Assembly: GCF_009707545.1 (NCBI RefSeq)
Contig: NZ_WLYK01000003.1
Coordinates: 1-64,000, forward strand
Source: Nakamurella alba
Lineage (GTDB): Bacteria > Actinomycetota > Actinomycetes > Mycobacteriales > Nakamurellaceae
DNA: 64,000 nt
Reading direction: 5' to 3'
Position 1 is the stretch's first letter. Each line of letters starts with the position of its first letter. The notes beneath the pieces are model-generated. The model was not told the origin of the DNA, searched no databases, and saw nothing but the letters and a program-made list of their open reading frames with translations. Shown one piece after another: positions 22,700 through 32,039 of the stretch. Position numbers and translations under genes: made by a program.

Positions 22700-22928
22700 T
22701 CTGTCGTCCGAACGGCGAGCGGATCCCCGGTCGCCGCCCGCCGACGCTGTGTTGGCCCTGCTCCGACCACTGGGCAGAGTCCGACCGGAGGGCACGGAAC
22801 GGAACGACCAGCGGTCCTCCCGGTCCCCGGGGTCGCACCGGTCCACCATCGCTGTGCACCCCTCGTCGCACAGCAACTGGCGACGGCCGCGCCCCGGAGG
22901 ACTCGGCCACCCCGGATCGGGTCGCGGT

Positions 22929-23675
22929 TCAGTCCGTGGTGCCGAGGATCCCCGCCAGCCACCAGCTGAGTTCGTCGGGCCCGGGCCGGCCCGGGCGGTC
23001 CGGGACCGCTTCGTGCACCGCCGCCGGCCGGTCGAGCAGGGCACCGGCCATCCGCCGGCAGTGCCGTGCGGAGGCCCGGTCGGGCAGCACCACGAGCAGC
23101 GTGCCATCAGGCAGCGCGGTCAGCGCGAGTGCGGTCGGCACCAGCTCGCGCAGTCGTCCGGCGTCCATCGCGGAGCGCAGCCGTCCCCAGACGTCCCCGC
23201 CCGCGGCCGAGCGCACCGTCACCACGAAAGCCCGATGGCCGGTCGCCAGCCGGTCCTGCAACCGCACCACGAACCCGGCCAGCGAGTCCTGACCGGACAG
23301 CGGGTCGTGCACCATCGCCTTCAGGTCCAGCGAGACCTCCTGGCGGTGCCGGGCGGCGAGCGCCACCTCCACCAGCGCGTCGGCCAGGTCGTCGTCGAGG
23401 ACGGCGACCACTGCCAGTGTCCGCACCGCGGTGACGAGCTCCGAAGCGGTCAGCAGTCCGCCCGCCGCACGGCCGAGGTCGGCGACGGTGGGCCGGGGGT
23501 CGGTGCCGTCCAGCACGGCGGCACAGACGCGGCGGGCCGAGGCCGGCACCTGCTCGATCACGGGGTCGGCGGCGCACCAGCGGTCCAACAGCTCACGTGC
23601 GGGGGTGCGGTCGTCCGCGGACCCGGGGCCGTCGTGCGCCAGCGCCACGCTCCCGTCCCGGCCCTGCTCGGGCAT
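22929..23675 (-). CDS. Uncharacterised protein with degenerate GGDEF-like domain
   Basis: 248 residues. The first ~120 are helical (ARELLDRWCAADPVIEQVPA; VCAAVLDGTDPRPTVADLGRA). The second half starts VSLDLKAMVHDPLSGQDSLAGF, echoing the DPLTGLxNRxxF opening of GGDEF domains, but no GGDEF signature follows, and it ends with LPDGTLLVVLPDR and a helical tail. A cyclase function is therefore unlikely. ATG 23675 is chosen because AGAGGA stands just upstream. Convergent with the amidohydrolase gene. Function unknown. Confidence 0.6.
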   Translation of the reverse strand: MPEQGRDGSVALAHDGPGSADDRTPARELLDRWCAADPVIEQVPASARRVCAAVLDGTDPRPTVADLGRAAGGLLTASELVTAVRTLAVVAVLDDDLADALVEVALAARHRQEVSLDLKAMVHDPLSGQDSLAGFVVRLQDRLATGHRAFVVTVRSAAGGDVWGRLRSAMDAGRLRELVPTALALTALPDGTLLVVLPDRASARHCRRMAGALLDRPAAVHEAVPDRPGRPGPDELSWWLAGILGTTD

Positions 23676-23961
23676 CTGTCCTCTCGTCACACGATCAAGA
23701 CGTGCCGAGGTGCTCGCTATGACGCGGAATCGGGGAACCAATCCTGGAAATCTGCGGATGAGACTCCGCCGAACGGCTCGCCACCACCCGATCGGTGCCA
23801 CGCCGTCACCCTCGGTGACCAGCCGCCTGTGGTGACCTCTCCCGGGCGAGCGGGCCACCGTCCGGGGACACCGGGCCGGTTCTCCCGACCACGCCGCGTG
23901 CTCAGCAGGCTCACAGGTGAGGTCCAGCCCGCACCATGCAGCGCGGGCCAGAGTCTCTCCC

Positions 23962-24264
23962 ATGACCACACCAGCGACCCCGGCCCCGACCCGTCTCCTC
24001 GGCACCCGGCTGATCCCGACGGCCCTGCAGACGTCCGCTTCGCGCCGCCCGGATGCGGCAGCGCAGTCCAGGTCCGGTCACGGGCGACGGTGGGCGGCCG
24101 GGATCGTCGCGGCCGGCCTGTTGGCGATCGGGCCGGTGTCGACCGCGGCAGCGCTGTCCGGCGCGGGAACCGCCGGGGCACCGACGGCCGCCCCGGCGCC
24201 GATCTCCACTGCGGCGTCCAGCACCGAACTGGTGGATCGCCGCACCGGCAGCATCGTGCTGTAG
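23962..24264 (+). CDS. Putative small membrane or secreted protein
   Basis: 100 residues, not recognised. A basic, Ala/Thr-rich N-terminus (~50 residues) precedes a hydrophobic stretch RRWAAGIVAAGLLAIGPVSTA, and a Pro/Ala/Thr-rich tail ends DRRTGSIVL. This could be a late signal or anchor. The stop codon TAG is formed at the edge of the MITE-like element that starts at 24264, so the natural C-terminus may have been cut by insertion. Short and without a good ribosome site. Confidence 0.4.
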   Translation: MTTPATPAPTRLLGTRLIPTALQTSASRRPDAAAQSRSGHGRRWAAGIVAAGLLAIGPVSTAAALSGAGTAGAPTAAPAPISTAASSTELVDRRTGSIVL

Positions 24265-24437
24265 GGCGTGTCTCCCACACCTCGGATCTGCTCCGCACCG
24301 CCCTGAGAAAACAGTCGGATGCGTTGACAGATGTTCGCCAGGTCGGACAGCCAACCAGGATCCCCAGCTCCTCGACCGCCTTGCCGAGGGCCCAACAGGA
24401 CGGCGCTCGCGACCATCCGGGATGGAGAGACACGCCC
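24264..24437. mobile_element. MITE-like element, copy 1
   Basis: Ends are inverted: GGGCGTGTCTCCC (from 24264) and GAGAGACACGCCC (to 24437). The interior matches copy 2 (31869-32030), sharing CCAACCAGGAT and CCCAGCTCCTCGACCGCCTT, and the same order of blocks. At 174 bases it has no room for a transposase, so it would be moved by an enzyme encoded elsewhere. No clear target duplication. Confidence 0.7.
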
Positions 24438-24491
24438 TGGGTGCACTGCCCAGGGAGGGCTCCCGGCCCGGTCACCGACCTCCACTCCGGA

Positions 24492-24974
24492 TCAGTCGCG
24501 CAGGGTCTGCAAACGTTCTTCCCAGTCGCTGCCGGCGGCGGAAAGCGTGGCACCGCGTGAGTCGTCCGGCCGGCGCACCAGCTCGACCCGGAGATGACCG
24601 TCCGCGATCTGCTCGGCGACCCCGTCCCCCCACTCGACCACCGCCGCCGCTGCACCGAGATCCAGGTCCAGGTCGTCCATCTCGGCCACGCTGCCGAGGC
24701 GGTAGGCGTCCGCGTGCAGCAGGGTCAGCCCGCCCGGGTCGGTCGGCCGGTGCACCCGGACGATGACGAAGGTCGGCGACATGATCGTCGAGGTGATGCC
24801 CATCCCCACCGCGATGCCCTTGGCCATGGTGGTCTTGCCGGCGCCCAGCGGCCCGGACAGCAGGACCAGATCGCCGGCGCGGAGCAGCTCGCCGATCCGC
24901 CGGCCGAGCTCCCGGGCGTCCGCCTCCGTCGGCAGCTCGCGGTGCAGCACCGGGCGTTCCTCCGCAGTGGTCAT
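24492..24974 (-). CDS. tsaE: tRNA threonylcarbamoyladenosine biosynthesis ATPase TsaE
   Basis: 160 residues. Walker A GPLGAGKTTMAKGIAVGMG near residue 40, SPTFVIVRVH, LLHADAYRLG and VVEWGDGV are the TsaE signature. It supplies ATP hydrolysis to the TsaB-TsaD t6A machinery. The start overlaps the stop of the alpha/beta hydrolase gene (ATGA). Separated from tsaB by the lacI/amidohydrolase insertion. Confidence 0.94.
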   Translation of the reverse strand: MTTAEERPVLHRELPTEADARELGRRIGELLRAGDLVLLSGPLGAGKTTMAKGIAVGMGITSTIMSPTFVIVRVHRPTDPGGLTLLHADAYRLGSVAEMDDLDLDLGAAAAVVEWGDGVAEQIADGHLRVELVRRPDDSRGATLSAAGSDWEERLQTLRD

Positions 24975-26083
24975 CGCGCCGCCTCCCGCGCAGCCGTCGC
25001 AGCGGCGGCGTGCTCGACGGCGGCCAGCAACATCGGCCGCAGTGCGTCGTTGACCTCCACCGGCGCCTCCATCATCGCCATGTGCCCGGCGTCCGGGATC
25101 ACCACCATCTCCGCCCGCGGCAGGGCCTCGGCGATGAACTCGGTGCGGCTCATCGGGGTCATCCGGTCCTTGTCACCCACGATCAGCACCGTCGGGATGT
25201 CGGCGAGCGCGGGCAGCGCGTCCGCGGTGTCCACGTTCATCACGGCCGGGATGAAGTCGGCGATCACCTCGATGGGCACGGACGAGATCATCTCGTCCAG
25301 GTAGTCGACCAGGTCCCCCGGGACGTTCTCCCGGGAGAAGCCGAGGGTCCGGGTGAGCAGCCAGACCGCGTCCCGACTGCCCGACCGGGTCCGTTCGATG
25401 ACCTTCGGGTAGCGCGCCGCGGTGGCGGTGACCGCGCGGAACAGCGGGTTGCCGGTGCTGATCAGGGTGCGGCCGATGCCGGGCAGCGCCATCCGGGTCG
25501 CCGCCGTGGACACCAGGCCGACGCCGTGCACCCGCTCGGCGAAGAGATCCGGGCGCAGCCCGGCCAGCGTCATGGTGGCCATGCCGCCCATGGAGTGGCC
25601 GATGATCGCGATCGGCCCGTCCGGGACGGCGGTGGCGATGACGGCGGCCAGGTCGCCGGCGAGATCGGCCATCGTGACGTGGTCCTCGTCCGCCCGACCG
25701 GATCGCCCGTGGGACCGCTGGTCGTAGAACACCATCCGGGCGACCGGTCCGTCGCCCGAGCCGAACCCGGGACCGGCGAGGCCCAGCCGCTGGAAGTGCC
25801 AGGCACCGGACCGCAGGGTCCAGCCGTGGGCGAAGACGATGGTCAGGTCGGCGTCGACCGGTCCGGATTCCTCGACGTGCAGCACCACACCGTCGTCGGC
25901 GACCACCGAGTAGACGCGGTCGGCCTCGAGTGCGTCGTACGGCTCGCCGGGGTCCTCACCGGTGGCGGTGACGTGGTAGCGCCGGACCGCGCGCCGCTGC
26001 GCGGTGACCCCGCCCAGCGCGGCGGCACCGATCACGCCGGTCGCGATGCCGGCGATCCCGGCGATCCGGCCCCACGTGCTCAC
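24971..26083 (-). CDS. Alpha/beta hydrolase with N-terminal membrane segment
   Basis: 370 residues. The first 30 (WGRIAGIAGIATGVIGAAALGG) form a membrane anchor or signal. The hydrolase fold has the oxyanion region FAHGWTLRSGAWHFQ, VFYDQRSHGRSG, the nucleophile elbow IIGHSMGG, the acid region LIVGDKDRMTPM and the catalytic His in IPDAGHMAMME, so the triad is complete. The same gene order next to tsaE is common in Actinobacteria. Substrate unknown; probably an exported or membrane-bound esterase. Confidence 0.85.
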   Translation of the reverse strand: MSTWGRIAGIAGIATGVIGAAALGGVTAQRRAVRRYHVTATGEDPGEPYDALEADRVYSVVADDGVVLHVEESGPVDADLTIVFAHGWTLRSGAWHFQRLGLAGPGFGSGDGPVARMVFYDQRSHGRSGRADEDHVTMADLAGDLAAVIATAVPDGPIAIIGHSMGGMATMTLAGLRPDLFAERVHGVGLVSTAATRMALPGIGRTLISTGNPLFRAVTATAARYPKVIERTRSGSRDAVWLLTRTLGFSRENVPGDLVDYLDEMISSVPIEVIADFIPAVMNVDTADALPALADIPTVLIVGDKDRMTPMSRTEFIAEALPRAEMVVIPDAGHMAMMEAPVEVNDALRPMLLAAVEHAAAATAAREAAR

Positions 26084-26384
26084 CCGGGCGCTCCCTTCCT
26101 GATCCCTGCTGGTCCGACCTGCCCTGCCGCCGGCTCATCGGTGGGAGACGTACCCGTTCGTCGCGATGGCACTCGCCACCCGGGTGAACCTCACGCGGGC
26201 CGGACGATCACACCATGCCGCTGGGGCCCACCGGGCATCTGCTGTCCGGGTGCCGGGTGCGGGTGTCCGTGGTGCGAGCACCATCGACGGGGAGACGGGC
26301 AGGGCAGCACCCGGCGGGACATGCCCCGACACCATCGACAGCGCTGCGGACGGGCCGTCCCGATGCGAGCTCGGTCCGGACGGC
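26084..26384. other. Intergenic gap without a gene
   Basis: Three hundred bases between the alpha/beta hydrolase start and the nnr stop. In many relatives alr (alanine racemase) lies near here; no remnant of it is visible. I see no hairpin or promoter I would defend. Confidence 0.4.
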
Positions 26385-27839
26385 TCAGCGCAGCCGGTCC
26401 CAGAGCTGGTGGGCGCCGGCGGCGCGGTCGTGGGCGGCCCGCTCCCCCGCCCGCCCGTGCAGGTGGGCGCCGGCGGCGGCGGCGAGCAGCGGGTCGATCC
26501 CGGTCGCCAGCAGCGAGCCCATCACCCCGGCCAGCACGTCCCCGGACCCGGCGGTGGCCAGCCAACTGCTGCCGGTGGTGTTGACGTAGGCCCGCCCGTC
26601 CGGGGCGGCGATCACCGTGCGATGCCCCTTGAGCAGGATCACCGCACCGGTGGACGCGGCCGCCGCTCGTGCGGCCCCGAGCCGGTCGGTGAGGTCCAGG
26701 TCCGGGAACAGCCGGGCGAACTCGCCCTCGTGCGGGGTGAGCACCAGCGGTCCGCGCCGGCCCTCGAGCAAGGCGGGTTCGGCGGCCAGCAGGGTGAGCC
26801 CGTCCGCGTCCACCAGCACCGGGCCGTCGGCGGCGAGCACCGTGACCAGCCGGTCCCGGGCGGCGGTGTCGGTGCCGGCACCCGGCCCGACCACCCAGGC
26901 CTGCACCCGTCCGGCCCGGGAGGGGTCATCGGCACCCACCACCTCCGGCCAGGCCTGCACCACAGCCGCGGCCTGTGGACCGGCGTAGCGGACCATGCCC
27001 GGCCGCAGCCGCACCGCCCCGCCCACCGCCAGCACCGCCGCCCCCGGGTACTGCGCCGACCCGGCGACGATGCCGACCACGCCGCCGGAGTACTTGTCGT
27101 CGCCGCTGCCCGGGTCGGCCAGCAGGCCGGCGACGAGCTGGTCGGTCAGCACACCGACCGATGCCACCGCCGGGTCCGGCGCCATCCCGAGGTCGGCGAC
27201 CACCACCCGGCCCGCCGAGGTGGACACCAGCAGGCCGGGTTTCGCGCCACCGAAGGTGACAGTGACGTCGGCATCGAAGATCTCGCCGGTGGCGACGCCG
27301 GAGTCGGGGTCCAGACCGCTCGGCAGGTCGACGGCGACCCGCAGGGCCGCGCAGCGGTTGGCCAGCCGGACCAGGGACGCCGCCGGCTCCCGCAGCGGCG
27401 GGCGGGCAGCCAGTCCCACCAGCCCGTCGATCACCACATCTGCTGCAGCGAGCAGCTTCTCGACATCTGCCCGTGCGACATCGAGCAGCCGGCCGCCCAC
27501 CCGGCGCAGGCCGGCGGCGCCGGCCGGGTGCGCCCGGGCCGGATCGGTGAGCAGGGCCGTCACCGCGCCGCCGCGCCGACGGAGCGCGACACCGGCCCAC
27601 AGCGCATCACCGCCGTTGTTCCCGGCACCCACCAGCAGCACCACCGAGCGACCCACCACGTGGCCGTCCAGGGCGTCGAGCACCGCCGTGGTGAGTTCCC
27701 CGGCCGCACGCCGCATCAGCGCACCCTCCGGTGTGCGGGCCAGCGCCGCACGCTCGGCGTCCCGTATCTGCGCCACGGTGCACGAGGGGATCCCCGGGGT
27801 CGGTGGGGTACCGAAGGTCGGGGGTGTGGCGATGGTCAT
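26385..27839 (-). CDS. nnr: Bifunctional NAD(P)H-hydrate epimerase / ADP-dependent dehydratase
   Basis: 484 residues; repairs hydrated NADH and NADPH. The N-terminal YjeF_N epimerase half (1-210) has VVLLVGAGNNGGDALWAGVAL and VAVDLPSGLDPDSG. The C-terminal ribokinase-like dehydratase half has GSAQYPGAAVLAVGGA, WVVGPGAG, LVDADGLTLL, LVLTPHEGEFARLF, LLKGHRTVIA and TAGSGDVLAGVMG. ATG 27839 has GGAG upstream; the frame opens 11 codons earlier with no better site. Confidence 0.93.
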   Translation of the reverse strand: MTIATPPTFGTPPTPGIPSCTVAQIRDAERAALARTPEGALMRRAAGELTTAVLDALDGHVVGRSVVLLVGAGNNGGDALWAGVALRRRGGAVTALLTDPARAHPAGAAGLRRVGGRLLDVARADVEKLLAAADVVIDGLVGLAARPPLREPAASLVRLANRCAALRVAVDLPSGLDPDSGVATGEIFDADVTVTFGGAKPGLLVSTSAGRVVVADLGMAPDPAVASVGVLTDQLVAGLLADPGSGDDKYSGGVVGIVAGSAQYPGAAVLAVGGAVRLRPGMVRYAGPQAAAVVQAWPEVVGADDPSRAGRVQAWVVGPGAGTDTAARDRLVTVLAADGPVLVDADGLTLLAAEPALLEGRRGPLVLTPHEGEFARLFPDLDLTDRLGAARAAAASTGAVILLKGHRTVIAAPDGRAYVNTTGSSWLATAGSGDVLAGVMGSLLATGIDPLLAAAAGAHLHGRAGERAAHDRAAGAHQLWDRLR

Positions 27840-27906
27840 CTGCTGCTCCTGCGCCGACGAGGGGATCTCCATCCTGCGGTACCCGGATCAGCCTGCGGTA
27901 CCCGGA

Positions 27907-28308
27907 TCAGCGCAGCGCCAGCACCACCGCGGCCGCGATCCCGGCGTCGTGCGAGAGCGACAGCTGCCAGGACGACACCCCTTGCGCCGCAGCGGCATCC
28001 GCCACGGTATCGGACATGACCAGCTCCGGCCGCCCGGACGCGGCGGTCTCGACCCGGCAGTGATGCCAGTCCATCCCGGCCGGCACCCCGAGGGCCTTCG
28101 CGACCGCCTCCTTGGCGGCGAACCGGGCCGCCAGCGAGGCGGACCCGCGCGGCCGCCCGGACGGGGTGAGCCGTTCGGCGGGGGTGAACAGCCGGTCGGC
28201 CAGGGCCGGGGTGCGCTCCAGGGTGGCGGCGAACCGGTCGATCGCCACCACGTCGATGCCGATGCCGACCACGCCGGACGGCATCGGGCCGGACGGGAAC
28301 GACATCAT
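27907..28308 (-). CDS. acpS: Holo-[acyl-carrier-protein] synthase
   Basis: 133 residues; transfers phosphopantetheine from CoA to acyl carrier proteins. Motifs: [14 protein letters not shown] (Mg-binding Asp), [24 protein letters not shown] (metal Glu, catalytic Lys), and [18 protein letters not shown] at the end. ATG 28308 follows GGAG by seven bases. It sits between glmS and nnr, probably cotranscribed with glmS 55 bases upstream. Confidence 0.92.
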   Translation of the reverse strand: MMSFPSGPMPSGVVGIGIDVVAIDRFAATLERTPALADRLFTPAERLTPSGRPRGSASLAARFAAKEAVAKALGVPAGMDWHHCRVETAASGRPELVMSDTVADAAAAQGVSSWQLSLSHDAGIAAAVVLALR

Positions 28309-28363
28309 CAAGGGCTCCGGGAGGGGTTGCGGCGCAACGGATCCCCGCATCCCGTGCGGCGGC

Positions 28364-30247
28364 TCACTCGACGGTGACGGACTTGGCCAGGTTGCGCGGC
28401 TTGTCGATGTCGTACCCGCGGGTGCGGGCGATCTCGGCGGCCAGTACCTGCAGCGGGATGGTGGACACCAGCGGCTGCAGCAGGGCCGGCACCCGGGGCA
28501 GCTCGATGAGGAAGTCGGCGAACGGCGCGATGGTGTCGTCCCCCTCCTCGCCGATCACGATGGTGCGCGCACCACGCGCCTGCACCTCGCGGATGTTGGA
28601 CAGCAGCTTGCTGTGCAACAACGGCATCGACTTCGGTGACGGGGTGACGACAACGACCGGCAGCCCCTCCTCAACCAGCGCGATCGGGCCGTGCTTGAGC
28701 TCGCCGGCGGCGAAGCCCTCGGCGTGCATGTAGGCGAGTTCCTTGAGCTTGAGCGCACCCTCGAGGGCCACCGGGAAACCGACGTGCCGGCCGAGGAACA
28801 GCACCGCCTTCGAGTCGGCGATGGACCGGCCCAGCTCCCGCACCGGCTCCAGCAGCTCCAGCGTCTGCTCGACGGCGCGCGGGATCTCGGACAGCGCCTG
28901 GAAGTCGCGGGCCACCTCGTCCGCGTACTTGGTGCCGCGGGCCTGCGCCAGCGCCAGTCCGACCAGGTAGTTCGCGGTGATCTGTGCCAGGAACGCCTTC
29001 GTCGAGGCCACCCCGACCTCCGGCCCGGCGTGGGTGTAGACCACGGCGTCGGACTCCCGCGGGATCTGCGAACCGTTGGTGTTGCACACGGCCAGCACGC
29101 GGGCCCGCTGCCGCCGCGCGTGCCGGACCGCCTCCAGGGTGTCGGCGGTCTCGCCGGACTGACTCACGGCCACCACCAGCGTGTCCCGGTCCAGCACCGG
29201 GTCGCGGTACCGGAACTCGGACGCCAGCTCGACCTCGACGGGCAGCCGGGTCCAGTGCTCGATGGCGTACTTCGCGACCAGACCGGAGTGGTACGCGCTG
29301 CCGCAGGCGACCACGAACACCTTGTCGATGGTGCGCAGCTCGTCCTCGCCGAGGCGCTGCTCGTCGAGCACGATCCGGGTGCCGTCGAAGTGACCGCGCA
29401 GGGTGTCGGCGACCGCGGCCGGCTGCTCGGCGATCTCCTTGTCCATGAAGGTGGCGAAGCCGCCCTTCTCGGCCGCGGCCAGGTCCCAGTCGACGTGGAA
29501 GGTGCGGTAGTCGGCCTCGCCGCCGGAGAAGCAGGTGATCTTGTACCCGTCCGGGGTGATGACCACCAGCTGGTCCTGGCCGAGTTCGATCGCCTCGCGG
29601 GTGTGCGAGATGAACGCGGCGACGTCGCTGGCCACGAACATCTCGCCCTCGCCGACGCCGACCACCAGTGGCGAGTTGCGCCGGGCTGCGACGATCACGC
29701 CGGGGGCGTCGACATGGGTGGCGACCAGGGTGAAGGCGCCCTCCAGCCGGCGGCACACCGCGGCCATCGAGGCTGCCAGGTCGCCGGCGGTGGCGCCGGT
29801 GTCGAAGGCGGCGCCGAGCAGGTGCGCCACCACCTCGGTGTCGGTGTCGCTGGCCAGCTCGATGCCGGAATTCTCCAGCTCGGTACGCAGCGGCGCGAAG
29901 TTCTCGATGATCCCGTTGTGGATGACCGCGGTACGGCGGGACCGGTCGGTGTGCGGGTGCGCGTTGCGGTCGGTCGGGCCGCCGTGGGTGGCCCACCGGG
30001 TGTGCCCCATCCCGGTCCGCCCGGCCAGCGACACCGCGCCGGTGTCGACGTAGGCGGTCAGGTTCGCCAGCACACCGGCCTTCTTCGCCGTCTGCTGCAC
30101 CGCGTCGGGTGCGAGCCCGTCCGCACCCGGCTCCGGCAGCACCGCCACCCCGGCCGAGTCGTACCCGCGGTACTCCAACCTGCGCAGACCGTCCAGGACG
30201 ACGGGCAGCGCCTGCTTCGGACCGGTGTACCCGACGATGCCACACAT
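28364..30247 (-). CDS. glmS: Glutamine-fructose-6-phosphate aminotransferase
   Basis: 627 residues; makes glucosamine-6-phosphate from fructose-6-phosphate and glutamine, the entry to peptidoglycan precursors. The N-terminal glutaminase begins MCGIVGYTG (Cys2 nucleophile), with [13 protein letters not shown]. Two SIS sugar-isomerase domains follow ([47 protein letters not shown]), ending [13 protein letters not shown]. The start is fixed because Cys2 must follow Met1. GlmM, its partner two steps on, is encoded at 50.4 kb. Confidence 0.96.
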   Translation of the reverse strand: MCGIVGYTGPKQALPVVLDGLRRLEYRGYDSAGVAVLPEPGADGLAPDAVQQTAKKAGVLANLTAYVDTGAVSLAGRTGMGHTRWATHGGPTDRNAHPHTDRSRRTAVIHNGIIENFAPLRTELENSGIELASDTDTEVVAHLLGAAFDTGATAGDLAASMAAVCRRLEGAFTLVATHVDAPGVIVAARRNSPLVVGVGEGEMFVASDVAAFISHTREAIELGQDQLVVITPDGYKITCFSGGEADYRTFHVDWDLAAAEKGGFATFMDKEIAEQPAAVADTLRGHFDGTRIVLDEQRLGEDELRTIDKVFVVACGSAYHSGLVAKYAIEHWTRLPVEVELASEFRYRDPVLDRDTLVVAVSQSGETADTLEAVRHARRQRARVLAVCNTNGSQIPRESDAVVYTHAGPEVGVASTKAFLAQITANYLVGLALAQARGTKYADEVARDFQALSEIPRAVEQTLELLEPVRELGRSIADSKAVLFLGRHVGFPVALEGALKLKELAYMHAEGFAAGELKHGPIALVEEGLPVVVVTPSPKSMPLLHSKLLSNIREVQARGARTIVIGEEGDDTIAPFADFLIELPRVPALLQPLVSTIPLQVLAAEIARTRGYDIDKPRNLAKSVTVE

Positions 30248-30431
30248 GCCGATCAGGCTAGCCGCTCGGGCACCGCCCGAACCGCAGGTCCGCGAGCGTG
30301 CCGACCTCGCCGGTGAGGCGGTCCGGGGGCGTCCTGGCCGGTCGTCGCGACGGGGCCGCAGGTTGCCTGCTGTGGGATGTCGGACATCCGGACCCGGCGG
30401 GGCGGTCACCGGTTCCCGACCGGACACGGGT

Positions 30432-30962
30432 TCAGGACGGGACGTCGCAGGAGATGACCCGGTCCTGCTTCGCGTCGCCGTCCCAGCGGCGCACCGCGAC
30501 CCCGGTCCCGTCGATGTCCGCGGCCAACCCGGAGATGCCCAGCGCGACGGCGACCTGGCCGGGATCGAGCCGTCGGGCCAGGGTGACGTGCGGGGTCCAC
30601 TCCCCCGGCGCCTGGTGCCCGAGCCGGTCGTCGCCGACCGCCCGACGCACGGCGTCCTGCAGCGTGAGCAGCTCCGCGGACACCGTCACCGCCAGCGCCA
30701 TGACCACCCCGCCACGACCGCGCGGGAACAGCAGCAGACCGCCGAGGCGGAGCCGGAGTGGCAGTCCGATGATCGCCCGGACGATGTCGTCCTCCCGGTT
30801 GGCCGGCAACTCCGGCGCGACGGCCAGGGTGATGTGCGGGCGGTTCGAGGCCCCGGTGTGCAACCCGGAGTGCGGCAGCCCGGCGGCGCCGAGCAGCGAC
30901 CACCGTCGCCGCACCTCCGCCTCGGTCGCGGCGTCGGGCAGCAGCTCCACCGACTGCACCAT
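30432..30962 (-). CDS. 2H phosphoesterase / 2'-5' RNA ligase-like protein
   Basis: 176 residues with two H-x-T motifs, HITLAV near residue 43 and HVTLAR near 125, the catalytic pair of the 2H phosphoesterase superfamily (LigT and relatives). Members act on 2',3'-cyclic or 2'-5' linked phosphodiesters, in RNA repair or in nucleotide-signal degradation. ATG 30962 has an excellent AGGAGG site. A (CCGCA)n microsatellite lies 37 bases upstream of the start. No pathway neighbour explains the role. Confidence 0.8.
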   Translation of the reverse strand: MVQSVELLPDAATEAEVRRRWSLLGAAGLPHSGLHTGASNRPHITLAVAPELPANREDDIVRAIIGLPLRLRLGGLLLFPRGRGGVVMALAVTVSAELLTLQDAVRRAVGDDRLGHQAPGEWTPHVTLARRLDPGQVAVALGISGLAADIDGTGVAVRRWDGDAKQDRVISCDVPS

Positions 30963-30998
30963 CGCCGTCCTCCTTCTCCGCCTCGGCCGCGTCCTGAT

Positions 30999-31053
30999 CC
31001 GCACCGCACCGCACCGCACAGCACCGCACCGCACCGCACCGCACCGCACCGAC
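30999..31053. repeat. (CCGCA) microsatellite, about ten units
   Basis: Four CCGCA units from 30999, one CAGCA variant, five more CCGCA and a CCGAC end. Same unit as the array at 20936-20995. Lies in the promoter/leader of the 2H phosphoesterase gene. Confidence 0.85.
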
Positions 31054-31185
31054 AACACCGCCCGCCGCCGGCACCCGCGTACCTGATCACAGCGTTCCCG
31101 CACCGGCCGGGCGGCGGGTCCGCGAGCCCGTCGGACGCACCACTGTCCGGCTGCACCCGGTCCTGCATGCCCTAGGCTCAGCGGC

Positions 31186-31869
31186 ATGCGCGTGTCGGAC
31201 CTGACCACCAGCGCGCAGAACTATCTCAAGATCATCTGGACCCTGCAGGAGTGGTCCGACGCACCGGTCACCACCTCCATCATCGCGGAGAAGTCCGGGC
31301 TGCGGCTGTCCTCGGTGTCCGACGCGGTCCGCCGGCTCACCGAGCTGGGCCTGCTGGAGCACACCCCCTACAAACACATCTCGCTCACCGACCAGGGCCG
31401 CACCTTCGCCGTCGCCATGGTCCGCCGGCACCGGCTGATCGAGACCTTCCTGGTGCAGGTGCTCGGCTACGGCTGGGACGAGGTGCACGACGAGGCCGAG
31501 AACCTCGAGCACGCCGCCTCCGACACGTTGATCGACCGGATCGACCGGATGCTCGGCCACCCCACCCGTGATCCGCACGGCGACCCGATCCCGTCCGCGC
31601 GGGGCGAGGTCAGCCCGCCGCAGGCCGTCAACCTGTCGGCGTCGATGACCGGCCGGACCGTCCGGGTGGAGCGCATCTCGGATGCCAGCGCACCGATGCT
31701 GCAGTACTTCGCGGCCCGCGGCATCGTGGTGGACGCCGAGCTCGAGGTGCTGCCCGGCGAGCCGTTCTCCGACGAGGTGCGCATCCGGGTCGTCGGCCGG
31801 GACGAGCAGGCCGGGCTGGGAAACGTTGCCTGCGCTGCGATCTGGGTGTCCGGCGGCGAGGGCAGCTAG
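31186..31869 (+). CDS. mntR: DtxR-family manganese-responsive regulator (MntR type)
   Basis: 227 residues. Winged helix: NYLKIIWTLQEW, VTTSIIAEKSGLRLSSVSDAVRRLTELGLLEHTPYKHISLT. The metal/dimer domain has RRHRLIETFLVQVLGYGWDEVHDEAENLEHA with the His and Glu ligands expected of DtxR-type proteins, followed by HPTRDPHGDPIP. A C-terminal SH3/FeoA-like domain ends WVSGGEGS. With Mn(II) or Fe(II) it should repress metal uptake. The adjacent Mn-type ABC transporter and palindromes upstream of it (34638-34691) support a manganese role. Its TAG stop lies at the edge of MITE copy 2. Confidence 0.87.
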   Translation: MRVSDLTTSAQNYLKIIWTLQEWSDAPVTTSIIAEKSGLRLSSVSDAVRRLTELGLLEHTPYKHISLTDQGRTFAVAMVRRHRLIETFLVQVLGYGWDEVHDEAENLEHAASDTLIDRIDRMLGHPTRDPHGDPIPSARGEVSPPQAVNLSASMTGRTVRVERISDASAPMLQYFAARGIVVDAELEVLPGEPFSDEVRIRVVGRDEQAGLGNVACAAIWVSGGEGS

Positions 31870-32030
31870 GGCATGTCTCCCAACCCCGAATCTGCTGCGC
31901 ACCGCCCTGTCGGACCGTCGACTTCGTTGGTCTCGTCGGAAAGCCAACCAGGATTCCCAGCTCCTCGACCGCCTTGCCGCCGGCCCGACAGGACGTCGCT
32001 CGCGACGATCCGGGGTTGGGAGACACGCCC
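31869..32030. mobile_element. MITE-like element, copy 2
   Basis: Left end GGGCATGTCTCCCAACCCCG and right end, read inward from 32030 on the other strand, GGGCGTGTCTCCCAACCCCG: inverted repeats with one mismatch in 20 bases. The interior is homologous to copy 1 (24264-24437) but about 12 bases shorter. It fills nearly all the space between mntR and the end of the permease gene. Confidence 0.75.
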
Positions 32031-32039
32031 CCGGCAGGG

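Noticed and set aside
24264-24437. Transposase fragment
   Set aside because: Short frames across both MITE-like copies share a few residues only because the DNA is repeated; no DDE-type motif is visible.
28691-30316. 541-residue plus-strand frame
   Set aside because: Antisense shadow of glmS.
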